A DNA stretch of 60,068 nt from Novosphingobium sp. AP12 (GTDB lineage: Bacteria; Pseudomonadota; Alphaproteobacteria; Sphingomonadales; Sphingomonadaceae): assembly GCF_000281975.1 (NCBI RefSeq), contig NZ_AKKE01000021.1, forward strand, positions 1 through 60,068, in the 5' to 3' direction. Shown here piece after piece: positions 43,026 to 52,092 of the stretch. The notes under the pieces were generated by a model. It was not told the DNA's origin. It ran no database searches and worked only from the letters and a program-made list of their open reading frames with translations. Position 1 is the stretch's first letter. Every line of letters starts with the position of its first letter. The translations under genes and the position numbers were made by a program.

Positions 43026-43649
43026 ATGCGCCGGACCTTCGGTGCTGCCGCGCATGGTTTGCTGGTGCCCTCTTCTTCGTCGCCTCTACACCTGCGCCCC
43101 GCCGCTGTGGCGAGGCAACAGGACGAAAGCCCCGCCGCCGTCGAAGGTTCGCCGGTTGCGACCTCCCTGATCGACGTTCTGTTCAGGACAGAAGCAGCCG
43201 GTCTGCTGCGGTACTTCCGCCGCAAGGTCGGGGATGAAGCCGCACCCGATCTTGTACAGGAGGTGTTTGTTCGTCTTGCAGGTAGCCGCCAAACGAAAGC
43301 GCTCAGCAATCCGCCCGGCTACGTCCGCCGCATCGCTCGCAACCTGCTCATCGATCGCTCGCGCCGAAAGACCGTCGCCGAGGCCGTTTTCGTGCCGCTT
43401 GAGCCACATCATGATATGGCCACAGCAGCGGAACAGGATAAAATTCTGGAAGCCGCCCAGCTGCTTGGGCAGTATGAAGACGCCGTTCAAAGTATGACCG
43501 AGAAGACCCGCCGGGTTTATCTCCTGCACCGCGTCGAGGATATGAGTTATCGCGACATTCATCGGCAGCTGGGCATAAGCATCGCGACGGTGGAGTATCA
43601 TATGATGCGGGCGATTGCGCATATTCAACAGGTCGTAGCCCCAGAATGA
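43026..43649 (+). CDS. fecI: ECF sigma factor (FecI-like)
   Basis: Up to 207 residues. Region 2 (LLRYFRRKVGDEAAPDLVQEVFVRLA) and region 4 (VEDMSYRDIHRQLGISIATVEYHMMRAIAHI) are intact. The first 45 residues are low-information, so the true start may be later, for example the GTG near residue 28. Its stop overlaps the FecR-like gene by 4 bases. In the FecIR scheme the sigma factor is held or activated by FecR on a signal from the STN-TonB receptor, which is exactly the order seen here. Confidence 0.9.
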   Translation: MRRTFGAAAHGLLVPSSSSPLHLRPAAVARQQDESPAAVEGSPVATSLIDVLFRTEAAGLLRYFRRKVGDEAAPDLVQEVFVRLAGSRQTKALSNPPGYVRRIARNLLIDRSRRKTVAEAVFVPLEPHHDMATAAEQDKILEAAQLLGQYEDAVQSMTEKTRRVYLLHRVEDMSYRDIHRQLGISIATVEYHMMRAIAHIQQVVAPE

Positions 43650-44659
43650 CAATGCCCACCGATCAAGACGACGCCGGCCCGGCCGCAGCCGCGCTGTGGT
43701 TTGCCCGCATGCGAGGACCGGATTCCAAGAAATGGAAGCCGCAGTTCGATGCCTGGATGACGGCTGGGCCAGAAAACCGAGAAGCCTACAACCGCCTTTC
43801 TGAGCATTTCACCAATTCAGATGTGCTGAAGACATCCACACGGTTTGGGAAGGCCGCCTCTGTCCGGCGTCGCCGAAAATACCTTGCGCCTATAGCCGCC
43901 ATGGCTTCCGTCGCAGTGGTGATGGGACTTGTATGGATTGCCGTGCCGGCCCGCAAACAGGCGGAGATGACTGGGGCGTCTGAACAGGCAGGCCAACTGC
44001 TGCAGGCTGTAGGACATGCCCGGTTCTATAGTTTATCCGACGGCTCATCGGTGACCCTGGACTCCGGTGCGCGCATGCAGATTGCACTCGGCGCCGACCG
44101 GCGCGATCTCTGGTTGGACGCAGGGCGCGCGCGCTTCCATGTTGCCCATGATCGACGACCGTTCATCGTCCATGCCGGCGGCGGTACCGTCACCGCGCGT
44201 GGAACTGTTTTCGATGTCGTGCTGAACGCCGACCATCATGTGCAGGTCGCGCTGATCGAAGGGCACATCGATGTGGTTCCAGGAGCTCCAGGCGAATCTT
44301 CAAACGCTGGGCCAGCAATGCGCCGCCTCAATCCTGGCCAGGCGGTGACGTTCAGCAGCGATGGCAATCGGTCTCTGGGCATTGCACCCATCGCCTTGCC
44401 TGCGCTCATCTGGCCACAAGAGGACGTCGACTACCGTTCCGCAAGACTTTCCGATCTAGTGGCAATCGCCAATCGATCCTCAGCGCACCCGATCAAGCTG
44501 GCAGACCCTTCGCTCGCTTATCTCGAAGTATCCGGCCGCTTCCGGTTGAACAATCCCGAGCGTTTTGCCGACAGCGTAGCCCAGCTCTTTGATCTGGATG
44601 TTCATAAGCATGGCGGGGAGATCGTGCTTGCGAGGAAGAATATTTCATCGCCCCCCTAA
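43646..44659 (+). CDS. fecR: FecR-like anti-sigma/sigma regulator
   Basis: 337 residues. A DUF4880-type N-terminus (AAALWFARMRGPD) and one membrane span (AAMASVAVVMGLVWIAVPA, about residues 76-94) precede the periplasmic FecR domain (YSLSDGSSVTLDSGARMQI, then VRARFHV-like strands, then VTARGTVFDVVL). It relays the receptor's signal across the inner membrane to the ECF sigma factor. The gene overlaps the sigma stop by 4 bases and lies 77 bases before the receptor gene. Confidence 0.92.
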   Translation: MTMPTDQDDAGPAAAALWFARMRGPDSKKWKPQFDAWMTAGPENREAYNRLSEHFTNSDVLKTSTRFGKAASVRRRRKYLAPIAAMASVAVVMGLVWIAVPARKQAEMTGASEQAGQLLQAVGHARFYSLSDGSSVTLDSGARMQIALGADRRDLWLDAGRARFHVAHDRRPFIVHAGGGTVTARGTVFDVVLNADHHVQVALIEGHIDVVPGAPGESSNAGPAMRRLNPGQAVTFSSDGNRSLGIAPIALPALIWPQEDVDYRSARLSDLVAIANRSSAHPIKLADPSLAYLEVSGRFRLNNPERFADSVAQLFDLDVHKHGGEIVLARKNISSPP

Positions 44660-44736
44660 GGTAAGCGGCACAGACCGCGTCAGACCCAAATGACAGCCGC
44701 CTCTCGATCGAAGGCGGAGCAAGCTCAGGGGCTGAT

Positions 44737-47280
44737 ATGAATATCTCGCGCGCAGTGATGGGAATCGTACTGACAGGGTCGGCAGTGGCGGCTTGGCCGA
44801 TCCAGGCAACGGCGCAGCAGCGCGCTCTGATCGCGTTTGATCAGGAAGCGCAGCAAATGGGCGATGCTCTTAGGGAAGTCGCTGCGCGGTCCGGATCGCA
44901 AATTTATTTTACGCCGAGGGATGTTTTCGGTCGGTCGGCACCCCCCCTTAAAGGCAACTTCACTGTCGAGGAGGCCGTCCAAATACTTGTCGACGGCAGT
45001 GGTCTCGTCGCCAGCTTCTCGGGCGACGCAATTGTCATTCGCACCGCGTCGAAATCTCCTGCTGGCAATGCCGAAGCGGGGCAACAGGACAGCATCGTCG
45101 TCACCGGAAGCCGGATCCGCGGGGCCCCGCCATCGGCCCCGGTGACGACGGTGACCCAGAATGACATGAGAAACGCCGGCCAGTCGGACCTGGGCGAAGT
45201 CGCACGAAGTCTGCCCCAGAATTTCGGGGGTGGACAGAATCCGGGGATCGGAAGCTCACAGGGCGCAGCAGACCAGAATGTTAACGTGAACGGAGCTTCG
45301 ACCTTCAATCTACGAGGCATCGGCCCCAATGCTACGCTGACGCTGCTCAACGGCAATCGCCTGAGCTACAGCAGCACCAGTGCGTCGATAGATATCAGCG
45401 CCATCCCGGCGACCGCGGTCGATCGGATCGAGATCATCTCGGATGGAGCTTCTGCGATTTATGGCGCGGATGCCGTTGCCGGCGTGGCCAATATTATCCT
45501 CAGACCTGATTATTCCGGGCTGTCGATGACAGCGAGGATCGGAGGGTCTACCGATGGAGGAAACTTTCAGCAGCAATACGATATTGTAGGTGGTTCGGTA
45601 TGGTCCGGCGGCGGATTCCTCGCCGTTTATGACTACTTTCAGAATGATCCCATTTTCGCCGGCGAGAGAAGCTACACAAAGTCGCAGAATCCCAGGTCGA
45701 CTATATATCCGGGTATTGACCGCCACAGTGCGCTGATAAGTTTGCATCAGGATATTGGGCCGGACATCACATTCGGCACTGATCTTGTCTACAAGACAGG
45801 CAACATGGATAGTGCAAGCGGTTATTTAACCGACCAGCCAGTTACGTTTCAGGGATTGATGGCCCGAACAAAGTTCGAGTCCTTCGGTGTCGCTCCGAGC
45901 CTGAACGTCGATCTGCCGGCAAACTGGTCCGCAAAAGTGAATGGCTTTTACGGATTCGATGACACCAGCGGTCTTTCAAAAATCTACTTCGCGGGTGTCC
46001 AGACCGGAAATGTAACCCGAGACTACGACAATGATGCCATTTCTCTGGAGGCAAGCGCGCAGGGACCATTATTTGGTCTGCCGGGCGGCGACGCGAGGTT
46101 GGCGTTTGGCGGTGGATTTCGCAGCAACAAACTTCGGGCAGTTTCATCGAGCGTCGACCTAGCGCGCAAGCGCGACAACTATTTTGCCTACGGCGAGATC
46201 TTTCTTCCGCTTATCGGCCCCGTGCAGAATATTTCTTTCTTACATCGGCTCTCGCTGACAGGAGCAGTCCGTTACGAACACTATTCTGGTGTTTCCGATA
46301 TCGCTACCCCCAAGGCGGCGCTCATCTATGAGCCGATCGAAGCGGTAAGGCTGACGGCGTCCTGGGGCCGATCGTTCAAGTTGCCGACGCTGTACCAGCA
46401 ATACGCCGGCTACGCTGCCGTTCTCGTTGATATCTCGGGGTATGGTGCCGCCTTCCCTGCCGGTTCAACTTATCTGGCGGCGCTCGGCGCGAATGAGGAT
46501 CAGAAGCCCGAGCGGTCCGAAAGCTGGGTATTTGGTGCCGAGGTAAGGCTCCTGCACGGCTTGGACATCTCGGCTAGCTATTTTCGCTTCGACTACAGCG
46601 ATCGCGTGGCACCTCCCCTTGTTTCAACCGCTGGTGCCCTCACCAACCCCATCTACGCCGATCTCATCACGTTCAATCCCAGCCCCGCCGAGATCGACAA
46701 GGTCGCGAATGGTGCACTCGGCGGGCTCCAGAATGCCTCATCCGGGCCATTCGATGCCGCAAAGGTTGTAGCAATCCTGGACGCGCGCGACCGGAATTTG
46801 GCGAGTCAACTCTATCGGGGCTTCGACATGTCTGTCCGGTACTCTGCGGAGGTCGGCAGGGACCAGACGCTTGCACTTACCGCAGCCGGAACCTGGCTGA
46901 GCAGCAATCAGCAGCTTATTGCCGGGCTGCCAAAAACGGACCTGGCGGGTACGATATTCAATCCGCCACATTTTAAGGCCCGCGGCGGAGCGGTCCTGAG
47001 CAGTGACCAATTCTCTATTGCCTCATTCCTGAATTATACGGGCGGGGTCGAGGACAACCGACAAACAACGGTTCGAAAAATCTCTTCAGTGACCACGGTC
47101 GATCTGACCGGGCGAGTCAAATTCGCCCATGGTTTTGAATTGGCTGTCAATGCCCTCAATATTCTCAATGCAAAACCCGATTCAATTCTTACGGATGCGC
47201 CCTTCGACACGCCGTTCGATGCCACTAACTATTCAGCTACCGGGCGCTATCTGGGCGTTTCGCTCAGCAGAACCTGGTAA
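44737..47280 (+). CDS. TonB-dependent receptor with STN signalling domain
   Basis: 847 residues. It has a signal peptide (residues 1-27), a secretin/TonB short (STN) domain at about 30-101, a TonB-box-like DSIVVTGSRI at 118-127, a plug to about 255, and a barrel ending in the terminal aromatic LSRTW. STN receptors signal to FecR. Position between FecR and the isopeptidase matches the astexin-type lasso clusters, so the likely substrate is the lasso peptide, imported from outside. A role in iron uptake cannot be excluded. Confidence 0.93.
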   Translation: MNISRAVMGIVLTGSAVAAWPIQATAQQRALIAFDQEAQQMGDALREVAARSGSQIYFTPRDVFGRSAPPLKGNFTVEEAVQILVDGSGLVASFSGDAIVIRTASKSPAGNAEAGQQDSIVVTGSRIRGAPPSAPVTTVTQNDMRNAGQSDLGEVARSLPQNFGGGQNPGIGSSQGAADQNVNVNGASTFNLRGIGPNATLTLLNGNRLSYSSTSASIDISAIPATAVDRIEIISDGASAIYGADAVAGVANIILRPDYSGLSMTARIGGSTDGGNFQQQYDIVGGSVWSGGGFLAVYDYFQNDPIFAGERSYTKSQNPRSTIYPGIDRHSALISLHQDIGPDITFGTDLVYKTGNMDSASGYLTDQPVTFQGLMARTKFESFGVAPSLNVDLPANWSAKVNGFYGFDDTSGLSKIYFAGVQTGNVTRDYDNDAISLEASAQGPLFGLPGGDARLAFGGGFRSNKLRAVSSSVDLARKRDNYFAYGEIFLPLIGPVQNISFLHRLSLTGAVRYEHYSGVSDIATPKAALIYEPIEAVRLTASWGRSFKLPTLYQQYAGYAAVLVDISGYGAAFPAGSTYLAALGANEDQKPERSESWVFGAEVRLLHGLDISASYFRFDYSDRVAPPLVSTAGALTNPIYADLITFNPSPAEIDKVANGALGGLQNASSGPFDAAKVVAILDARDRNLASQLYRGFDMSVRYSAEVGRDQTLALTAAGTWLSSNQQLIAGLPKTDLAGTIFNPPHFKARGGAVLSSDQFSIASFLNYTGGVEDNRQTTVRKISSVTTVDLTGRVKFAHGFELAVNALNILNAKPDSILTDAPFDTPFDATNYSATGRYLGVSLSRTW

Positions 47281-47285
47281 GCACC

Positions 47286-49496
47286 ATGATCACGGTTCGA
47301 ACAGCTGCGGTCATCACAACTCTAATTGCTATTGCCGCGCCCGGGCATGCCGTCCAGGTTACAGATACGTCCGCAAGATCCAGCCCATCACGCATAGCGC
47401 GGGCATGGACGCTTGAAGACATCGTAACGGTGCCTCAAGTCGCTGATTTGATATTGTCACGGGATGAGAAATCTGCACTCTATATCAGTCGCCGCGCCGA
47501 TATTTCCAAAGATGCGGCGATCTCTACGCTTCACCTGGTCGATTTGGGCAGCAAGTCCGACACCGTGTTGCTGAAAGCCGCCTGGATTGACCGGTTAAGG
47601 TCTATCCCGGGGAGCAGCGATTGGAGTGTGCTCACGGATGTGGGCCATGGAATTCAGCTCTACCGCATCGACAGGCGCGGTGTGATGAAGCCGATTGCTT
47701 GCAATAACGAGATAGTGCCGACGGGAAATGCTGACGGGGTGGTTGGCGACCTGCTGGCCAGGCAACCACTTCGGTCTGGCATCCTGTCCTACGATTGGTC
47801 GCCGGATGGGAAGCTGCTGTGGTATTCAGTGCTGCGGGCGGAAAAGCTGCGTCCGGCGGTGCTGAGGGATGACGCTGTTGCGCTGGCGGCAGCACGACCA
47901 CGTGCCCTTAGTGGCGTCGAAGTAGATTTCCACGTTCGCTTTCAAGACGGGCGGGACGTGAGCGTCCTCACCCGTCCCACTTCCGATCGCATTGCACGCT
48001 ACCTGAATGGCAACCCACGCTGGAACGGGTCGGCATTCACATTCTTCGCGGAAGAGGTTCGACCAGACGGGGCATCCCAATTCATCGCCTTCCGGTGGGA
48101 CGCGGATCGACAACTCCCGGTGCGTCAGGATGGGCCGCCGCAAGACCCTCACAGCATCCAATCGCTAGGGCCGCACGGCGGCAGGCTTGATACGGCAGGG
48201 TTTGCCGGGGAACGCGCGCTGGAGGAGACAATGCCAGACGGCAAGGTCTATTCCTATGGCAAGGTCGCTTTTCTTGTCGGCGACGCCCGCTCCGCGGGAA
48301 GCTGGCGATCAGCGGACGGGTCGCTTGCGCTGATTGGGACCCGGGCCATTGACCATCCGGCCTACGGCCTGCAACTTGTGGATGCCAGACGAAGCAAAGC
48401 GCTCGTCGTCTCCGGCAGTGTCACCAAATGCGATTTTTCGGAGACACTCGACATCGGCGTCTGTGTCAGGGAAGCTATCACGAGGTCGCCTGAACTGGTG
48501 CTGGTCACGCCCCGCCGAAAACGCGCAGTTCACCGGCTTATTTCCCTTTCGCCCGATCACGACCGCATCGCGCCATTGCGAGCCGAGGCGCAGACCTGGC
48601 GCAATCGGCTTGGCTATTCCGCGACAGGGTTCGTCGTCTATCCGCGGAACTATGTTGAGGGAGTGCGCTATCCTGCCATTGTCGTCACACATGGCAGCGA
48701 TGCCGATGAGCGCTTTGCTCATGAAGAGTTTCAGTGGAACTATCCGGTGCAGGTGTTTGCCGAGAAAGGCTATGTCGTTATCCTGATGAACGACCCTTCG
48801 CCCAGTCAGAGTGCGAAGCTGATGGCGGCCTATGACGAGTGGGGTGGAGCCGAGGGCCGGGTAAAGCCGGAAGAGGTACAGCGGCTCGTCTGGCTGAACG
48901 GCGTCTACAGTTTTGAAGATGCCGTTGGTGACATGGTGAGCCGCGGCCTAGCCGACCCTGTACGGGTCGGCATTGCCGGATACAGCCGCGGGTCGCAGAT
49001 GGTGAATGTGACGATGACCCAGTCCGGCGCTTTCCGGGCCGCATCGAGCGGTGATGGCGGCTTTCTCGAGCCAAGCGTTTATCCGGAGAGCACACGCACC
49101 TATACTGCCATCTTTGGCGGATCTCCCTATTCTCTCGATAATTTGAAACGGTATCAGCGCCTGTCACCCTCCTTACGCGCCGGATCCGCAAGTGGTCCCA
49201 TATTGCAGCAGATGGCCGCGCCGCTTAGCGGCGCCATCGAGCTGTTCAAAGCGCTCCGCAAGTCCTCAATTCCTGCTCAGATTACGCTCTACCCCGGCGA
49301 AACGCCCACCGCCTATGAAACGCACGTATTTCATATCCCGTCCAACCGCCTCGCTGCCATGCAGGAGAATTTGGCTTGGTTCGATTTCTGGCTGCGCGGG
49401 ACGGAAACGTCGGATCCGGCATATGCCGACCAATATGCGCGCTGGAGGAAAATGGGGGAGCCAAATCGAAATCGGCATACCAGGCTTCCCCAATGA
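47286..49496 (+). CDS. Lasso-peptide isopeptidase, S9-like (AtxE2 type)
   Basis: 736 residues. A signal-like N-terminus precedes a seven-bladed beta-propeller (about residues 35-420) and a C-terminal alpha/beta-hydrolase with nucleophile Ser567 (GIAGYSRGSQ) and a C-terminal catalytic-His candidate at 680 or 683 (ETHVFHIPS). In astexin-type systems such enzymes cut the ring isopeptide bond and unthread the lasso. It starts 6 bases after the receptor gene and converges on the cyclase gene with one base between stops. Generic oligopeptidase function is the alternative. Confidence 0.87.
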   Translation: MITVRTAAVITTLIAIAAPGHAVQVTDTSARSSPSRIARAWTLEDIVTVPQVADLILSRDEKSALYISRRADISKDAAISTLHLVDLGSKSDTVLLKAAWIDRLRSIPGSSDWSVLTDVGHGIQLYRIDRRGVMKPIACNNEIVPTGNADGVVGDLLARQPLRSGILSYDWSPDGKLLWYSVLRAEKLRPAVLRDDAVALAAARPRALSGVEVDFHVRFQDGRDVSVLTRPTSDRIARYLNGNPRWNGSAFTFFAEEVRPDGASQFIAFRWDADRQLPVRQDGPPQDPHSIQSLGPHGGRLDTAGFAGERALEETMPDGKVYSYGKVAFLVGDARSAGSWRSADGSLALIGTRAIDHPAYGLQLVDARRSKALVVSGSVTKCDFSETLDIGVCVREAITRSPELVLVTPRRKRAVHRLISLSPDHDRIAPLRAEAQTWRNRLGYSATGFVVYPRNYVEGVRYPAIVVTHGSDADERFAHEEFQWNYPVQVFAEKGYVVILMNDPSPSQSAKLMAAYDEWGGAEGRVKPEEVQRLVWLNGVYSFEDAVGDMVSRGLADPVRVGIAGYSRGSQMVNVTMTQSGAFRAASSGDGGFLEPSVYPESTRTYTAIFGGSPYSLDNLKRYQRLSPSLRAGSASGPILQQMAAPLSGAIELFKALRKSSIPAQITLYPGETPTAYETHVFHIPSNRLAAMQENLAWFDFWLRGTETSDPAYADQYARWRKMGEPNRNRHTRLPQ

Positions 49497-49497
49497 G

Positions 49498-51237
49498 TCA
49501 CCTTGTCGTCGAGTGTTGATTTTCCCAGGACCTTGCCCAACTTTCCGCCGCGCAGAGCGCCATAAGCCGTTGGGTCTTCGCAATGCCTCGCCAGCCAGGA
49601 ATGGCCGGTTCATCGAGAAAGCCTGGGTCGACAATTTTCTCGCGCACCAAGATGCCGTCACGCAGCATGGCGAGCACCGTGTCAGCATGGTGCTCGAATA
49701 TCTGACGCATGAAGCCGCCCGGGCCGCCTTTCGACGTCCGATTTATCAAGGCGGCGGGCAGCACATCTGCAAAGGCCTGCCGCGCGCACGCACGGTCCTG
49801 CCCAGATCCAATCCACTGCCACGCGGGGATGGTGAGGCACAATTCGACCAGCGGCTGAGAAAGCAATGGCGCGATTTGGGGCGCACTTTTGCCCCTGGGA
49901 TACAGCTCAAGACCTTTCTGTGCGCGCATGAGCATGGCGACATGTGCCGCCTTCCCGGGTAAGGATCCTGCGGGGGCCTCGAGCCAGGGATGGCGCACGA
50001 GGCTCCCGGCGATGGCCTCTGTTGCCTGGATCGACAGGCCGCGCGACTCCGGCACAACGGCATAGCCGCGGCCGCCACGCCGGTATTTTTGCCAGCCGGC
50101 TTTGACGACAGCCAGCAAGCTCGCCTCTGTGAGGTCGCACACATCTATCACTGACCGGCAGAGGCCCGGACCAAGCCCCTCTGTCAGGAAGCGGTCGACG
50201 ATTGGAGTGGTCGACCGCATGGAGCAAAAGACATTGTCACCACCGTTCCCGGTGAAATAGGCGTCAACTGTATTCTCATCGGCCAGACGCGTGTGCACGG
50301 CCTGTATGTTCTGGGCGAATTGGCGCGCTATGGGCCACGGGAGATGCGGAAGCGTCCCTCTGCCGACGTCGATGCGCAGCAGATTGTACCGCTCCATTAT
50401 CAGGGGCAGGCCAAGCGCATCGGTCAGAGTCGTTGCGTAGCCGCTTTCGTCCCCTTCCGGATCGGGTCCAATCATCGTCAGGCACCGAATAGAAGGCGCC
50501 TCCGGCGGCAACGAGGCCGCCACGATCGATGAATCGAGCCCTCCGGACACGCCGAGGACGATGTTCGGGAAACATTCTGCCCAGGTCCGAACGCAATCCA
50601 CAGTCGTGGCATGAAGCTTTTGCGGTGCGTCCGTGGGCCGGGATGCCGCGCGTGAATCTACAAAGTCCCAAGGGGACCACCAACAGGCGATGTCGCAACG
50701 CTGCCCGTCGGTTGTGAGGCAATGTCCTGCTATCAGTTCGTTTACTCCCGCAACGCAGGTCGCTGGCCCCATCGCATCGGGCGACCAGAGAAAACGAGCG
50801 AGTTCCAGGTAGTCAACGCGGCTTGCTCCGTCGTTCGCAGCAGCTAGGTCAGCGTCACTGGAAAGCCGGACCCGCCCGTCCGCTGAGCCGAAAAAACAGG
50901 GAAGTGCGCCTGACGGGTCGCGAAAAATGGCCAAATGACCGCTTCCAGTCAGGAAGATCGCGATGTAGGCGCCCCAATAGTCACGCGTCAGATCAAGGAA
51001 ACCCGACCGCTCGAGGCGATCGTAAGCAGGCTGATCGATCTGCGAGACACGCCGACTCGGCAGGGTCCGGGTAAACATATGCCCGATTATGACGCCGCGC
51101 TTGCCCGTGTGGATGGCTGGCCCCTCGGACCAGACCCGGAAAGACCCAGAGCAAAAGACAGGGTCCATCCCTACCACCCGATCACGGGACTGGCTCGAGT
51201 GCGGCTCATCGGCCGCGATAAAAAATCGGCCGGTCAT
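49498..51237 (-). CDS. Lasso-peptide macrolactam synthetase (C protein, asparagine-synthase-like)
   Basis: 579 residues from the ATG at 51237, which overlaps the B stop in an ATGA junction. A PP-loop ATP site SGGLDSS lies at residues 231-237 in the synthetase domain. The N-terminal glutaminase-like half lacks a catalytic Cys at position 2 (begins MTGRFF), as expected for enzymes that activate the precursor's Asp/Glu side chain and not glutamine. It closes the lasso ring. The stop is 1 base from the isopeptidase stop. Confidence 0.9.
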   Translation of the reverse strand: MTGRFFIAADEPHSSQSRDRVVGMDPVFCSGSFRVWSEGPAIHTGKRGVIIGHMFTRTLPSRRVSQIDQPAYDRLERSGFLDLTRDYWGAYIAIFLTGSGHLAIFRDPSGALPCFFGSADGRVRLSSDADLAAANDGASRVDYLELARFLWSPDAMGPATCVAGVNELIAGHCLTTDGQRCDIACWWSPWDFVDSRAASRPTDAPQKLHATTVDCVRTWAECFPNIVLGVSGGLDSSIVAASLPPEAPSIRCLTMIGPDPEGDESGYATTLTDALGLPLIMERYNLLRIDVGRGTLPHLPWPIARQFAQNIQAVHTRLADENTVDAYFTGNGGDNVFCSMRSTTPIVDRFLTEGLGPGLCRSVIDVCDLTEASLLAVVKAGWQKYRRGGRGYAVVPESRGLSIQATEAIAGSLVRHPWLEAPAGSLPGKAAHVAMLMRAQKGLELYPRGKSAPQIAPLLSQPLVELCLTIPAWQWIGSGQDRACARQAFADVLPAALINRTSKGGPGGFMRQIFEHHADTVLAMLRDGILVREKIVDPGFLDEPAIPGWRGIAKTQRLMALCAAESWARSWENQHSTTR

Positions 51238-51890
51238 CAGATGACCAGGATCGGCGAGAAACACCGGACGCGGTCGAGGCGATCAGACAGAACCATTTCA
51301 TCCTGCTGGACCCAGCAATGCGCAGCAAATGGCAGCGATACCCCAAAAACCAGGCTTGGGTCATGGCCACGCCGCCGCAGGACAGTAATCATCGAGATAC
51401 TTAGGGGGAGACACATGTCCGTCGTGTCGCTGAAGCGTTTGAGGGATTCGAAAGCAGCGGCAATCACGAGCGCGTCTGCGCGCCCATTCGACCTGATGCG
51501 CCCGTTGGCTTGGCCGCGCCGACCGACGAGGTTTTCGATGATGCGTTGGAACGGCGTATGTCGAACAGCCCTTCGTGCAAAATGAAGTGCGATGATCGCT
51601 TCCATGACGAGCCTCGCCTGAGGATTGATGCCCGGCAATTGCTTGTAGTCCGTCAATGGCTCCTGAGCGTCGCGCTGAAGCTCGCGCGGCGGACCACCGT
51701 CAGCTTCGATGATATCGCGATCGCATAACCATTCGATGGCATTGGCATCAGCATCTCCCGCCACAAAGCTGGCAAAATACCGCGCGCGCTCGCCGCTCAA
51801 CTGAAAATATCGGTCACCGGGTAGATCCAGAAAAACCACCGTGCCAGGAAAGCACCGATAGAAGAGCCCGCTTTTAAGGACATGTACCAT
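51237..51890 (-). CDS. Lasso-peptide B protein: RRE plus leader peptidase
   Basis: 217 residues. The N-terminal RiPP recognition element (residues about 1-75, PqqD-like strands VLKSGLFYRCFPGTVVFLDL) binds the leader. The C-terminal transglutaminase-like protease has Cys160 (DTTDMCLPLSIS), His191 (AAHCWV) and Asp203 (VLSDRLDRV), and it removes the leader. I chose ATG 51890 with a GGGAGGG ribosome site 6-7 bases upstream over an in-frame start 48 bases earlier. It overlaps C by 4 bases. Confidence 0.9.
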   Translation of the reverse strand: MVHVLKSGLFYRCFPGTVVFLDLPGDRYFQLSGERARYFASFVAGDADANAIEWLCDRDIIEADGGPPRELQRDAQEPLTDYKQLPGINPQARLVMEAIIALHFARRAVRHTPFQRIIENLVGRRGQANGRIRSNGRADALVIAAAFESLKRFSDTTDMCLPLSISMITVLRRRGHDPSLVFGVSLPFAAHCWVQQDEMVLSDRLDRVRCFSPILVI

Positions 51891-51909
51891 CTGACGCCCT
51901 CCCTGAAGT

Positions 51910-51941
51910 GGGGTGCGCATATCAAGCGAGATACGCACCCC
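51910..51941 (-). terminator. Attenuator-like hairpin between precursor A and B
   Basis: GGGGTGCG (51910-51917) and CGCACCCC (51934-51941) form a perfect 8-bp stem, extended by a TATC/GATA pair with a small bulge. It sits 7 bases past the precursor stop and just before the B ribosome site, with no long U-tract. Such structures in lasso operons raise precursor mRNA over enzyme mRNA. Confidence 0.65.
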
Positions 51942-51948
51942 TATTGCT

Positions 51949-52092
51949 TCAGTCTTCGGATGAAATTCCCGCGACCCCGTACTTCATACCGGTCTGGGTG
52001 TCATCACGGCCGAATAGAGCATTGCCCCTGGTCTCGATATGAGCAATGCCAAGCTCAATGACATCACTTTCGTTATGTTCACGTTCTTTCAT
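51949..52092 (-). CDS. Lasso-peptide precursor (A)
   Basis: 47 codons, too short for most gene callers. The leader (22 residues) ends ...ELGIAHIETR. The LG-x-A-xx-ETR-G pattern matches astexin-type precursors, with the essential Thr at -2 before the core. The core of 25 residues starts GNALFGRDD and ends ISSED. Gly1 would be the ring nitrogen, with Asp8 or Asp9 as the acid giving an 8- or 9-residue macrolactam. A GGAAGGA ribosome site precedes the ATG. B lies 58 bases downstream. I do not recognise the core sequence. Confidence 0.88.
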   Translation of the reverse strand: MKEREHNESDVIELGIAHIETRGNALFGRDDTQTGMKYGVAGISSED

